NCBI RefSeq assembly: GCF_000768695.1 | Contig: NZ_AVPL01000020.1 | Coordinates: 1-57,789 of the forward strand | Reading direction: 5' to 3' | DNA length: 57,789 bases | From: Knoellia aerolata DSM 18566 | GTDB taxonomy: Bacteria > Actinomycetota > Actinomycetes > Actinomycetales > Dermatophilaceae | The notes under the pieces: generated by a model | The model's database searches: none | What the model saw: only the letters and a program-made list of their open reading frames with translations | What the model was told of the DNA's origin: nothing | Translations under genes and position numbers: made by a program | Part shown: positions 15,205 to 24,447 of the stretch, one piece after another | Numbering within the stretch: the stretch's first letter is position 1 | Layout: each line of letters starts with the position of its first letter

Positions 15205-15828
15205 ATGGAGTGCGTACCAGTCGTCGTGCACGCGCGCGACCCGATCTCGGCGGCGGGGGTCGCCAGCCAGCTGCGCCACCGCCCGGAGGTGCAGGTCCTG
15301 CGCGCCGACCAGATGGACCGGGCGCGGGTGGCGATCATCGTCGTCGACCGGATGGACGAGGACGCCATCCACCTGCTGCGGATCGTGCAGCGCCAACGGG
15401 TCTGTCGCACGGTCCTCGTCGCGAGCACGCTCGAGGACGGTGACCTCGTCTCGGCGGTCGAAGTCGGGGTCGTCGGGCTCGTCCGGCGCAGCGAGGCCAC
15501 GCCCGAGCGGCTCGTCGACGTCGTCACGAGGGCCTCATCCGGAGAGGGCAGCGTGCCGCCGGACCTCCTGGGACGCCTGCTCGACCAGGTGGGCCAGCTC
15601 CAGCGACAGGTCCTCTCCCCTCGCGGGCTCACCTTCACCGGGCTGGCGACGCGTGAGCTGGAGGTGCTGCGCCTCGTCGCGGAGGGCCTGAGCACGTGCG
15701 AGATCGCGGCAGAGCTCGCGTACTCCGAGCGCACGGTCAAGAACGTGCTGCACGACGTGACCACCCGCCTGCAGCTGCGCAACCGGTCGCACGCCGTCGC
15801 GTATGCCCTGCGTCAGGGACTGATCTGA
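15205..15828 (+). CDS. LuxR/NarL-type regulator with degenerate receiver
   Basis: 207 aa, start ATG with GAGGAG just upstream. The C-terminal half is a clean LuxR HTH (TRELEVLRLVAEGLSTCEIA, then SERTVKN). The N-terminal half has the length and strand pattern of a receiver. However, the first-strand acidic pair, normally DD in a context like ADDHP, reads VVHARDP, so the Mg-binding site is not conserved. A VVDRM motif keeps an Asp at the acceptor strand. Phosphorylation-independent activity is therefore likely (inference). Its place at the head of the locus makes it a candidate eCIS activator. Confidence 0.87.
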   Translation: MECVPVVVHARDPISAAGVASQLRHRPEVQVLRADQMDRARVAIIVVDRMDEDAIHLLRIVQRQRVCRTVLVASTLEDGDLVSAVEVGVVGLVRRSEATPERLVDVVTRASSGEGSVPPDLLGRLLDQVGQLQRQVLSPRGLTFTGLATRELEVLRLVAEGLSTCEIAAELAYSERTVKNVLHDVTTRLQLRNRSHAVAYALRQGLI

Positions 15829-15946
15829 CGTGGCCGCGGCCCCTGCCCGTTCGCGCGCCACCGACTGCCCCAAAGGCTGTCCGGCCGAGGTCGCGCACCG
15901 GGTCGTCGAGCAGGACCGTGGGACTGGTGCTGGAAGGGAGTGACGC

Positions 15947-18900
15947 ATGCGCCGGTCGAGACGCCGCGGCCTTGCCGCGCTCGCGGGTGGCCTCGCGCTG
16001 TGCCTGACAGCGCTCGCGGCCTCCCCGCCGACCGCTGCGCTCGCACCGTGGTCGCGGGCGCCGTGGGCGGCGTGGGCGGCGCCCACCGCGCTCCCCGCTC
16101 TGGCTCCACCGACGGTGCACGCTCCTCGCCTCGCCTTCACCGACGACAGCGACGAGCTCGCCCACGAGTCCGGCTCCGGCTGCGCGACCGCGAAGCAGTG
16201 GGACTGCGCAGGCGACGGACGACTGCTCGCGACCGGGGCCACCCACACGGGTGAGGCGTCGTTCTCCGACGACGACCTCGTCCATGTCAGCACCTCGGAC
16301 CACCCCCTCGGCGAGGTGTACCTGCGCACCGGTGGGAACGACGTCGTCTCTGCCCCCGCGCCCGGTGCGGCCCTGCTCCTCGACCGCGACCCCCGGCGGC
16401 TGACGTGCGACACCGCCACCGAGACGCACCCGGTCCTGTCCCCCGACCGGACCAAGGTCGCCTACGCCTCGGACCACGGAGGGGACTGGAACATCTGGGT
16501 GTCCTGGCTTGCCGCGGTGCCGCAGGGAAGCGATGGGCCCGGCGATCCGTTGCCCTGCGCCGACATGCCGCGGGTCAAGGTGACGGCGGGGCCGGGCCTC
16601 GATCTGTGGCCGACGTGGCTGGGTGACGACGCGCTGGCGTTCAGCCGGACGGTACCGGGGAGCGAGCCGGGTGACCCGGGCGAGCTGGGCGACCTGTATG
16701 CCGTCGCGCTGGCTGCCCGGGGGGAAGCCGTCCCGGAGAGCGCCGCGGTCAGGCTGACCGACGGACCGGCCGCCGAGACCCAGCCACGCGCCTTCTTCGT
16801 CACCGAAGGCGAGCGGGATGAGTGGCACATCGCCCTGACGACCACGCAGTACCGGAAGGACGGTTCGCTCGCGCTCATCGGACCGCTCGACATCGAGGAT
16901 CCCGAGGTCCTTCCCGTGGTCTCCCTCTGGCCCGACGGGTCACCGGTCCAGAGCACGGAGGCGGTCTTCGCGGAGTCGGACGGCTCGATGCGTCTCGGGT
17001 TCACGAGCACGAGGGACGACCCGTTCGGTGACGTGTTCCGGGTGCCCCTGCAGGCCGAGTTCTCCGACTCGGGGGTGCTGAGCCTCCTCGCCGACCCCGA
17101 GACCGTGGAGCCCATCTCCGCCGAGGCCGGGAGGGCCGAGTCCCATCTCGCCCTCACGTCCGCGGCGTACGACGTCGAGACAGACGCGGTCTACACGAGG
17201 CGGGTCCACAGGGCCAACGTCAGCGACGTCGTCGCGAAGGACGGCACGGATCGGCGCGTCGTCGCGAACCAGACGGTCGAGATCGACGAGGAGAGGCTCC
17301 CTCGCGACGAGTCGTCGCCGACCTACTCGCCGGACGGGACGCGGATGGCGTACTCCCGGACCGCCGCGAGCGGGCGTGAGATCGTCACGGCCAGAGCGGA
17401 CGGCAGCGATGTGCGGGCCTTGCTTCTCGCGCGCCCGCCGCAGGCCCTGGACCTCGAGCCGGCGTGGTCGCCCGACGGCACCCGGATCGCCTTCGTCCGC
17501 CAGCTCCAGCCGGAGGAGGGCCTCGCCGGCTCCCAGGTCTTCGTGGCGACGGTCGCGACCGGTGTGGCCACGCGCGTGTCGGCCGAGGTGGTGGACGCCT
17601 CGCTCTGGGACGAGAGCCCGTCGTGGTCGCCCGACGGGACGCGGCTGCTCATCGCCCGGCGGGTCGTGCCCTACCCGGACCTGTCCGTCAGGGTGGACGC
17701 ACCGCCCACGGCCGTCCGCGGCACGACGTTCCTCGCGACCCTCGCGGTGACCAACGGCGGCGGGGCCTCCCGCGAGGGCGCCACGCTGCACGTCACGTCG
17801 TCGCTGCCCATCGCGACCACCGACCAGCGTTGCCGGCAGGTCCTGCCGACCAGGCTCGAGTGCGACTACGAGCCGCTGCCTCCGGGCGCGACCCCCGACG
17901 TGTCGGTCTCGGTGACCGCGGACCGGGCGGGTGCAGCGACGATCAGCGCCCAGGTCGTCACGTCCGAGGTGGAGTCGGACGACGGCAACAACCGGGCCGA
18001 GGCCGCCGTCGACGTCACCGAGCCACCGGACGTGTCGGTGTCCCTCGAGATGCCCCCGGACGTCGGCTACCGCACGACCGAGACCGTGACGGTCGCCGTC
18101 TCCAACGCCCCGACCGCGACCCGGACGGGCCCCTTCACGGTCACTCTCGTCGCTGATGCCCCAACATCATCCGGCGGACGGCTGGAGTTCCCCGACTCCG
18201 GGCTGCCCCGCGACTGCACCTGGGGCTCGGCGACCACCGTCGACTGCGCGGTCGCCCCCCTGGACCCGGACGACAGCGCCACCTTCGAGCTCACCGTCAT
18301 CGGCACCAGCGGTGGCCGCGCATCCGTGACCGCGAGCGTGCCTCCCCTCCCCCTCGAGCTCGTCACGGACAACAACTCCGCCACCGGCACCACTCCGGTC
18401 CAGCCCGAGCCGCCCCCGCCTCCACCGCCACCGCCGAACGTGGCCGTGGCCCTGACTCTCCCCTCCTCCTTCTTCACCCGCACCGACGCCACGGTGACGC
18501 TCTCGAACGCTGAGGGGGCCTCCAGCACCGGCCCCTTCACCGTGCGCCTCGTCGCGGGGGCGCCGCCGTCCTCGACGGGACGGGTGGTGTTCCCGACAGG
18601 CCTTGCCGACGGCTGCCTTCAGGACACGTCTGCGACGGCCCACTGCGACGTCGCGAACCTCGCCCCCGGAGCATCCACCAGCTTTGCCGTGCCCATCGAA
18701 CTGACCGAGGAGGGCCAGGTCCTCGTGAGCGCCGAAGTGCCGACGCTGCCGAGGGAGGTCGTGACGACCGACAACCGATCCGAGGACACGAGCTTCGGAA
18801 GCTTCACCGACATCGGTTCACCACCGGTGAACCGTCCCCAGCGCACGCCGCCCACCCGGCCGGCGGGCCCTGCGCTGACCATTCCGCTGGCTCCAGTGGC

Positions 18901-20797
18901 ACCGAGCGCGATTCGTGCTCTTGACCAGGCTCCGCCGCCGTCGGCGCCGAGCCACCTCTGGGTCATCGACGCCTCGACCGGCGCCGGCTCGCACGTCGTC
19001 GTCCCTGCCGACCCCGACTGCCCCCCGACCAGGGTGTGCGTGCCCACGCCGATCGAAGGGCGCGTGCCGGCGTGGTCGCCGGACGGGCTCCGCGTGGCGT
19101 ACGAGCACCTTGGCGACGTCCGGCTCGCGACCCTGACCGACGCCGACGACGACGCGGTGGCGGATCGTCCCGAGACGGTCGCGAACAGTGCTGCCGTGAC
19201 CGGCTTCACCGCCGACGACAGCCCGACGCCGTCCCGACACCTGCTCTCCCGCGCGACCGACCCCGCGTGGTCTCCAGACGGGACCGAGCTGGCGGTGGCA
19301 GGTCAGCCAAGCGGCCAGCCCGACCAGAGCGGCATCTACGCCCTACGGCCGGACGGCACCGGACTGCGCACCGTCGCGCAGGACCGCGGCCCCGAGACCG
19401 AGCCCGCCTGGCAGCCGTTCGCGGACGTCGCGGTGCGGATCACGGCGACACCCGACGCCGGGGCGCCCGAGTTCGCGACGGTCCTCGACGCGACTGCCCT
19501 CAACGCCGGGCCGGCGGGCGCCACCGACGTCACCCTGCGGGTCGAGATCCCTCCGGGCCTGACGCCCGGAGACGCCCCACCCGGGTGCACCCTCTCGGGG
19601 CGCGAGTTCGCCTGCCTCGTCGACGCGCTCGCCGCGGGGGCGGAGAGGACCTTCGGCCTCCCGGCGACCGGGACGGTCACCGGGGCTCACCAGGTCATGG
19701 CCTCGGTGTCCACCTCCGTCGCAGACCGGGCGCCGGACAACAACATGGCCAGCGTCACGGTGACCGTGAGCGAGAGCGTGGCCGACCTCGCGGTGACCCT
19801 GGCGTCGAGCCCGCCCGCGGGGGTGCAGCCGCTCGACAGCGTCCTCGAGGCGGAGGTCACCAACAGCGGCCCCCAGCCGGCCCCCATCGCGGTCCTGAGC
19901 ATCGAGCTGCCTCCCCTGCTGGCCTCGACCGCGACGCCGAGCGGGTGTCTCGTCTCCGGCCAGGTCCTCACCTGCGACGTCGGCCCGCTGGCCCCGGGGC
20001 AGACGGTTGTCCGGTCGTGGGCGGTCACCGGCCCGGACGTCGGCGCGCACACCGTCACGGCGCGAGTCTCCTCACCGACCGCTGACCCGGACCCCGACAA
20101 CAATGTCGCGACAGCGACGGTCACCATCCGCGAGGCGGTCGCCGACCTCGCGGTGACGGTCGCGACGACCACGCCCGGCTACGTGGGCGGCGCCGGGACG
20201 ACCACGGTCACGGTGCGCAACGCCGGACCGCAGCCCACCACCGGGGCGACGCTGACCCTGCGCCACCCGGAGCTTCTCGTCGCAGTGACGGCGCCGCGGC
20301 CGTGCCTCACGGGGACCGGTTCATGTCCGGTCGGCCCCCTCACCCCGGGCCAGTCGGTCACCTTCACCGCGGGGACCCGCTTCGTCGCCGCAGGAGTGGG
20401 AGAGGTGACGGCCACGGTGACGGGCGCCCCGCGGGACCCCGTCCCGGGCAACGACCGCGCGACGGCGGCGCTCACGGTCCGTCAACCGGCACTCCGCCTC
20501 TCGCCGAACGTCGCCACGCCCAACGGTGTCACCGTGGCGACCGGCACCGACTTCCCCCCAGGGGCCAAGGTCGTCCTGAGCTGGGACGTCGGGATCATGC
20601 AGCGGATGGCACCGGCGACGGTCGCCGCCGACGGAACGATCCCGCACGTGCAGATCATCGTCTTCCGCCGGGACCGGCTGGGCGTACGACGCCTCGTCGC
20701 CACCGGCGTCCTCGCCGACCAGTTCGAGCCGGTCGAGGTGGAGCTGCTCGTCGCTCCCCGCAGCGTCGCGCCACCCTCCTTCATCGAGAGGAACTGA
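15947..20797 (+). CDS. Giant exported protein with TolB/PD40 repeats and CARDB/DUF11-like domains
   Basis: 1,616 aa, start ATG after GGAAGGGAG. The N-terminus (RRSRRRG, then LAALAGGLALCLTALAA) is a signal peptide, so the protein is exported. Several PD40 (TolB-like propeller) blades are recognisable by YSPDGTRMAY, AWSPDGTRIAF and SWSPDGTRLLI, and again later by AWSPDGLRVAY and AWSPDGTELAV. Between and after them are at least five CARDB/DUF11-like beta domains (PDLSVRVDAPPTAV, PNVAVALTL, ADVAVRITATP, ADLAVTLASS, ADLAVTVATT), each closing with a DN(D/N) turn such as SDDGNNRAE or PDNNMAS. A poly-Pro linker separates the third domain. No catalytic motif was recognised. It ends 2 bp before the DUF4255 gene. 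A surface scaffold or docking role is inferred. Confidence 0.8.
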   Translation: MRRSRRRGLAALAGGLALCLTALAASPPTAALAPWSRAPWAAWAAPTALPALAPPTVHAPRLAFTDDSDELAHESGSGCATAKQWDCAGDGRLLATGATHTGEASFSDDDLVHVSTSDHPLGEVYLRTGGNDVVSAPAPGAALLLDRDPRRLTCDTATETHPVLSPDRTKVAYASDHGGDWNIWVSWLAAVPQGSDGPGDPLPCADMPRVKVTAGPGLDLWPTWLGDDALAFSRTVPGSEPGDPGELGDLYAVALAARGEAVPESAAVRLTDGPAAETQPRAFFVTEGERDEWHIALTTTQYRKDGSLALIGPLDIEDPEVLPVVSLWPDGSPVQSTEAVFAESDGSMRLGFTSTRDDPFGDVFRVPLQAEFSDSGVLSLLADPETVEPISAEAGRAESHLALTSAAYDVETDAVYTRRVHRANVSDVVAKDGTDRRVVANQTVEIDEERLPRDESSPTYSPDGTRMAYSRTAASGREIVTARADGSDVRALLLARPPQALDLEPAWSPDGTRIAFVRQLQPEEGLAGSQVFVATVATGVATRVSAEVVDASLWDESPSWSPDGTRLLIARRVVPYPDLSVRVDAPPTAVRGTTFLATLAVTNGGGASREGATLHVTSSLPIATTDQRCRQVLPTRLECDYEPLPPGATPDVSVSVTADRAGAATISAQVVTSEVESDDGNNRAEAAVDVTEPPDVSVSLEMPPDVGYRTTETVTVAVSNAPTATRTGPFTVTLVADAPTSSGGRLEFPDSGLPRDCTWGSATTVDCAVAPLDPDDSATFELTVIGTSGGRASVTASVPPLPLELVTDNNSATGTTPVQPEPPPPPPPPPNVAVALTLPSSFFTRTDATVTLSNAEGASSTGPFTVRLVAGAPPSSTGRVVFPTGLADGCLQDTSATAHCDVANLAPGASTSFAVPIELTEEGQVLVSAEVPTLPREVVTTDNRSEDTSFGSFTDIGSPPVNRPQRTPPTRPAGPALTIPLAPVAPSAIRALDQAPPPSAPSHLWVIDASTGAGSHVVVPADPDCPPTRVCVPTPIEGRVPAWSPDGLRVAYEHLGDVRLATLTDADDDAVADRPETVANSAAVTGFTADDSPTPSRHLLSRATDPAWSPDGTELAVAGQPSGQPDQSGIYALRPDGTGLRTVAQDRGPETEPAWQPFADVAVRITATPDAGAPEFATVLDATALNAGPAGATDVTLRVEIPPGLTPGDAPPGCTLSGREFACLVDALAAGAERTFGLPATGTVTGAHQVMASVSTSVADRAPDNNMASVTVTVSESVADLAVTLASSPPAGVQPLDSVLEAEVTNSGPQPAPIAVLSIELPPLLASTATPSGCLVSGQVLTCDVGPLAPGQTVVRSWAVTGPDVGAHTVTARVSSPTADPDPDNNVATATVTIREAVADLAVTVATTTPGYVGGAGTTTVTVRNAGPQPTTGATLTLRHPELLVAVTAPRPCLTGTGSCPVGPLTPGQSVTFTAGTRFVAAGVGEVTATVTGAPRDPVPGNDRATAALTVRQPALRLSPNVATPNGVTVATGTDFPPGAKVVLSWDVGIMQRMAPATVAADGTIPHVQIIVFRRDRLGVRRLVATGVLADQFEPVEVELLVAPRSVAPPSFIERN

Positions 20798-20799
20798 CG

Positions 20800-21528
20800 A
20801 TGATCTCCGCGATCGACGAGGCCCTGCGCGGCCTCATCCGCTCCGACGTCCTCGACGGCTCCGACGTGGAGGTCGTCCTCGACGCGCCGACCAAGGACTG
20901 GGCGGCCCGGCGCAACGCCCCGACGATCGACGTCTACCTCTACGACATCCGTGAGGACCTCCGGCGGCGCGAGCGGGGTTGGGTCGACGTTCGCGGGCCG
21001 GACGGGTCGGTCGTCCGGAGGCGGCCGGCGCCCCGGCACTTCAAGATGTCCTACCTCGTCACCGCGTGGACACAGCGGCCCGAGGACGAGCACCGGCTCC
21101 TGTCGTCCCTGCTGCGCTGCTTCCTCAAGTACGACGCGCTCCCCCCGGAGCTCGTCGTCGGGCCCATCGCCGAGGCGGGCCTCCCGGTGCCCGTCTCGGT
21201 CGGTCTGCCGCCACCCGAGGATCGTGGCTTCGCGGACGTGTGGTCCTCGCTCGGCGGAGAGCTGAAGCCCTCGCTCGACCTCGTCGTCATCGCGCCGGTC
21301 GAGATCGGCATCGACTTCCCGGCCGGTCCACCGGTGCAGGAGGGTCCGATCGTCGACCTCGCCGACCGCTCCGGCGGTGGCCGGGACCCACGACGCCAGA
21401 AGCACGTCGCACCTCCACGTGGCGCGCACGGTGCCGAGGCACACGACGGGACCGGTTCTCGGCCCATCACGGTCAAGGGGGCGGCGGGGCAGCCGCCCAG
21501 GTCGCGGCCCCGGCGAGGTGCGAGATGA
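20800..21528 (+). CDS. eCIS DUF4255 / Pvc16-N-like tail terminator protein
   Basis: 242 aa. The N-terminal about 180 residues (MISAIDEALRGLIRSD, PTIDVYLYDIREDLRRRERG, FKMSYLVTAWT, LPVPVSVGLPPPED) are the DUF4255/Pvc16 N-terminal domain. It caps the end of the sheath-tube assembly distal to the baseplate in PVC/AFP particles. The C-terminal tail (about 190-242) is basic and Gly/Pro-rich with no fold. The start has GAGAGGA at a proper distance inside the end of the previous gene. Its ATGA overlaps the AAA+ ATPase start, so the two are coupled. Confidence 0.9.
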   Translation: MISAIDEALRGLIRSDVLDGSDVEVVLDAPTKDWAARRNAPTIDVYLYDIREDLRRRERGWVDVRGPDGSVVRRRPAPRHFKMSYLVTAWTQRPEDEHRLLSSLLRCFLKYDALPPELVVGPIAEAGLPVPVSVGLPPPEDRGFADVWSSLGGELKPSLDLVVIAPVEIGIDFPAGPPVQEGPIVDLADRSGGGRDPRRQKHVAPPRGAHGAEAHDGTGSRPITVKGAAGQPPRSRPRRGAR

Positions 21529-23555
21529 CCGGCTCGTCGGACGTCGCCGAGCTCCTGACCCGGCTCCGAAGGCTGGAGGAGCACCTGCGAGCGCTGGTCG
21601 CGCTCAAGCGGTCCACCGACCCGGCTCCGGACGACCCGTTCCGCGGCCTCTACCTCAGCGACGACGCCATCGACCGTGTGCTCGACGGCGAGCCGGAGTC
21701 ACTGCTGCGGCTCGTCGAGCGGCTCCCCGCGCGCGAGACCGTCGTCTCCGAGCCGGGGTCGACGAGCCGGCTCGAGGCCCTGGCCGCCACGTGCCGGCTG
21801 TCGCCGCTCGACGTCGACCTGCTGCTCGTCGCGGTCGCCTGTGACCTCGACCCTCGCTTCGAGCAGCTCTTCGGCTACCTCAACGACGACGTGACGCGGC
21901 GGCGGCCCTCGGTCGCCGTCGCCTTGGCCGTGTGCGGCGTGGCGCTTGCCTCCGTGGCGGGTCGTGAGCGGCTCTCGTGCGGTCCGCTCATCACGTGTGG
22001 GCTCGTCGTGGTCGAGGACCTCGACCGACCGTTCCCCGGCCGGGCCCTCAGGGTGCCCGACCGCGTCCTCGCCCACCTTCTCGGCATCGACGTCCCCGAC
22101 GAGCTGGTGGCCCAGATCCTGCGTCCTGTGCCGGAGGTCGACTGGGGGGACGGCACCGAGCTGGCCGACGCCCTGGCGATGGGCACGAAGCTCGTCTACC
22201 TGCGAGAGCCACCGACCGGCTCGGGCATGCTCGTGGCCGCGAACGCCCTCGCACGTCTGGGGCTCCGCTCGGTGTGTGTCGACCTCGAGGCCCTCGGCCG
22301 CCATTCCGATGCCGCGGCGGCAGCACGTTGTGTGGCCCGCGAGGCCCGCCTGACCCGCGCGGGTGTGCTCGCCGGGCCCGTGTCGGAGAAAGGGATGAGT
22401 GCCGAGTTGCTCTCCGCCCTCAGCCCTCTTCCGCTGCCTGTGCTGCTCGTGGGTTCGTGCTCGTGGGACCCCGCCTGGTCAGCGGCAGTGCCGCTGCTCG
22501 TCGACGTGCCGAAGAGCACCCTGTCCGAGCGTGGATCCCTGTGGCGCGAGGTCCTGGCCGACGCCGATGTCGACTTCGACGCCGGCGACGCCACGTCTCA
22601 GTTCCTCATGCGCCCGACCCAGGTCGCGCGTGCGGCGGAGGCAGCGAGGCTCCAGGCCCGGATCGCCGACGACCGCCGGGTCACCGTCGAGCACGTGCGA
22701 GCCGGTGCCCGGGGAGAGAACGGCAGCGCCCTGCAGCGACTCGCACGCCGTGTCGAGCCGGCCGTCGGCTGGACCGACCTCGCCCTGCCGGTGTCGACGA
22801 TGACTGCGCTGCAGGAGGTCGCGGCCCGCGCCCGCCACCGCGAGCGCGTTCTCGGCGACTGGGCGATGCGCCCGGGAGGCGGGCGGGGGTTCGGTGTCGC
22901 GGCCCTCTTCGCCGGGGACTCGGGGACGGGCAAGACGATGTCCGCCGAGGTCGTCGCGGGTGAGCTGGGGCTCGATCTCTACGTCGTGGACCTCGCCACG
23001 GTGGTCGACAAGTACGTCGGGGAGACCGAGAAGAACCTCGACCGGATCTTCGACGCGGCAGCCGGCGTCAACGGGGTGCTCCTCTTCGACGAAGCCGACG
23101 CCGTGTTCGGGAAACGCTCGGAGGTCAAGGACGCCCATGACCGCTACGCGAACGTCGAGAGCGCGTTCCTGCTGCAGCGCATGGAGAGCTTCGACGGCCT
23201 CGCGATCCTCGCGACCAACCTCCGCGCCAACATCGACGAGGCCTTCACCCGTCGCCTCGACGTGATCGTCGACTTCCCGATGCCCGACGCGGGCCAACGA
23301 CTGGTCCTCTGGCGCAACTGCCTGCGCCCCCTGCCACAGTCGGAGTCCCTCGATCTCGAGTTCTGCTCGGAGTCGTTCGAACTGAGCGGCGGGGGGATCC
23401 GCTCGGCCGCGGTCACTGCGGCCTACCTCGCGGCGAACGCCGACTCGCCGGTGACGATGGCCCAGGTGGTCATGGCGGTCCAGCGGGAGTACCGCAAGCT
23501 GGGGCGGCTCTGCGTCGAGCAGGAGTTCGGCCGCTACCACGCCATGCTCGCCTGA
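21525..23555 (+). CDS. eCIS AAA+ ATPase (Pvc15-like)
   Basis: 676 aa. The C-terminal AAA+ module has Walker A GDSGTGKT at residues 464-471, Walker B LLFDEAD around 519-525, and sensor-1 ILATNLRANIDEAF with an Arg-finger region RRLD. The N-terminal about 430 residues form the divergent domain plus an inactive ATPase-like half, typical of the Pvc15/Afp15 class. In PVC/AFP systems the orthologue is needed for cargo loading or particle assembly rather than being part of the mature particle. It overlaps DUF4255 by 4 bp. A 111-bp gap containing an inverted repeat (CGATGCCCC 23576-23584 with GGGGCATCG 23624-23632) follows. Confidence 0.92.
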   Translation: MTGSSDVAELLTRLRRLEEHLRALVALKRSTDPAPDDPFRGLYLSDDAIDRVLDGEPESLLRLVERLPARETVVSEPGSTSRLEALAATCRLSPLDVDLLLVAVACDLDPRFEQLFGYLNDDVTRRRPSVAVALAVCGVALASVAGRERLSCGPLITCGLVVVEDLDRPFPGRALRVPDRVLAHLLGIDVPDELVAQILRPVPEVDWGDGTELADALAMGTKLVYLREPPTGSGMLVAANALARLGLRSVCVDLEALGRHSDAAAAARCVAREARLTRAGVLAGPVSEKGMSAELLSALSPLPLPVLLVGSCSWDPAWSAAVPLLVDVPKSTLSERGSLWREVLADADVDFDAGDATSQFLMRPTQVARAAEAARLQARIADDRRVTVEHVRAGARGENGSALQRLARRVEPAVGWTDLALPVSTMTALQEVAARARHRERVLGDWAMRPGGGRGFGVAALFAGDSGTGKTMSAEVVAGELGLDLYVVDLATVVDKYVGETEKNLDRIFDAAAGVNGVLLFDEADAVFGKRSEVKDAHDRYANVESAFLLQRMESFDGLAILATNLRANIDEAFTRRLDVIVDFPMPDAGQRLVLWRNCLRPLPQSESLDLEFCSESFELSGGGIRSAAVTAAYLAANADSPVTMAQVVMAVQREYRKLGRLCVEQEFGRYHAMLA

Positions 23556-23666
23556 GTGCCCGGAAGGGCAGGGTTCGATGCCCCATGAGCCGCTCGGTCC
23601 GCCGGTCCGTGCAGCGAGGGGTGGGGGCATCGTGGACCGAGACCCATCGACGAGGAGGGGACCGCG

Positions 23667-24410
23667 ATGCACGCCCACGACCACGAAGCGGACCACGACA
23701 GCCTTCGACCCAGGTCCAGGCGCGAGGTGGGCGCCACGGACGCGACGCTTCTGCGAGCCGCCGCGGCGGGGCGGCCCGAGGTGCTCGGCAGCCAGGGACT
23801 GCTGCGTCTTCAACGGATCGTCGGCAACGACGCGGTCCAGCGCGTGGCGGAGACCGAGGAGAACCCGGTGAGCGCCGTGCTGGGGAAGGGCGGAGGTATG
23901 CCGCTCGGCGGGCCCGTGCGCGAAGACATGGAGCGGCGCTTCGGCACGGACTTCGCCGATGTGCGCGTTCACAACGGCGAGGATGCGCACGCCTCCGCCA
24001 AGGCGGTGAACGCCCACGCCTACACGGTCGGTTCCAACATCGTCTTCCAGCGAGGCACCTACGACCCGTCGTCCCCGTCGGGCCGGACGATGCTGGCCCA
24101 CGAGCTGACCCACGTCGTGCAGCAGCGGTCCGGGCCGGTGGACGGGACCGCGACGGGCGCCGGCATCAGGGTGAGCGACCCCGGGGACCGGTTCGAGCGG
24201 GAGGCGGCCGCCAACGCCGAGCGGATCGTCGCGATGTCGACGCCGACTGCGACGGCCGCGACAGTCGCGGCGACCGCGACGGCACCCGCAGTCCAACGAC
24301 TCGACGCGACGGTGCAGCGCGAGGGCGACGACGAGGAGGAGGTCCAGCGCTCCGTCGAGCCCGACCGCCCCCTGCAGCGCGACGAGGCCGAGGACGAGGA
24401 GAGCGGCTGA
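23667..24410 (+). CDS. eCIS-core DUF4157 protein (zincin-like)
   Basis: 247 aa. The DUF4157 domain spans about residues 75-165 with MPLGGPVREDMERRFG, FADVRVHNG and the HExxH site H145-E-L-T-H149 followed by VVQQ. DUF4157 is the hallmark eCIS-associated domain; whether it acts as a protease is unproven. Residues 45-60 read LLRLQRIVGNDAVQRV, a motif repeated near the N-terminus of the cargo. The tail carries repeated VQR/LQR triplets within an acidic linker. It starts after GAGGAGGGG. The position between the ATPase and the cargo suggests a role in cargo handling or processing. Confidence 0.92.
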   Translation: MHAHDHEADHDSLRPRSRREVGATDATLLRAAAAGRPEVLGSQGLLRLQRIVGNDAVQRVAETEENPVSAVLGKGGGMPLGGPVREDMERRFGTDFADVRVHNGEDAHASAKAVNAHAYTVGSNIVFQRGTYDPSSPSGRTMLAHELTHVVQQRSGPVDGTATGAGIRVSDPGDRFEREAAANAERIVAMSTPTATAATVAATATAPAVQRLDATVQREGDDEEEVQRSVEPDRPLQRDEAEDEESG

Positions 24411-24447
24411 GCCGGCGCGGAGCGGTCCGCAGAGGACTCTGAGGGCC

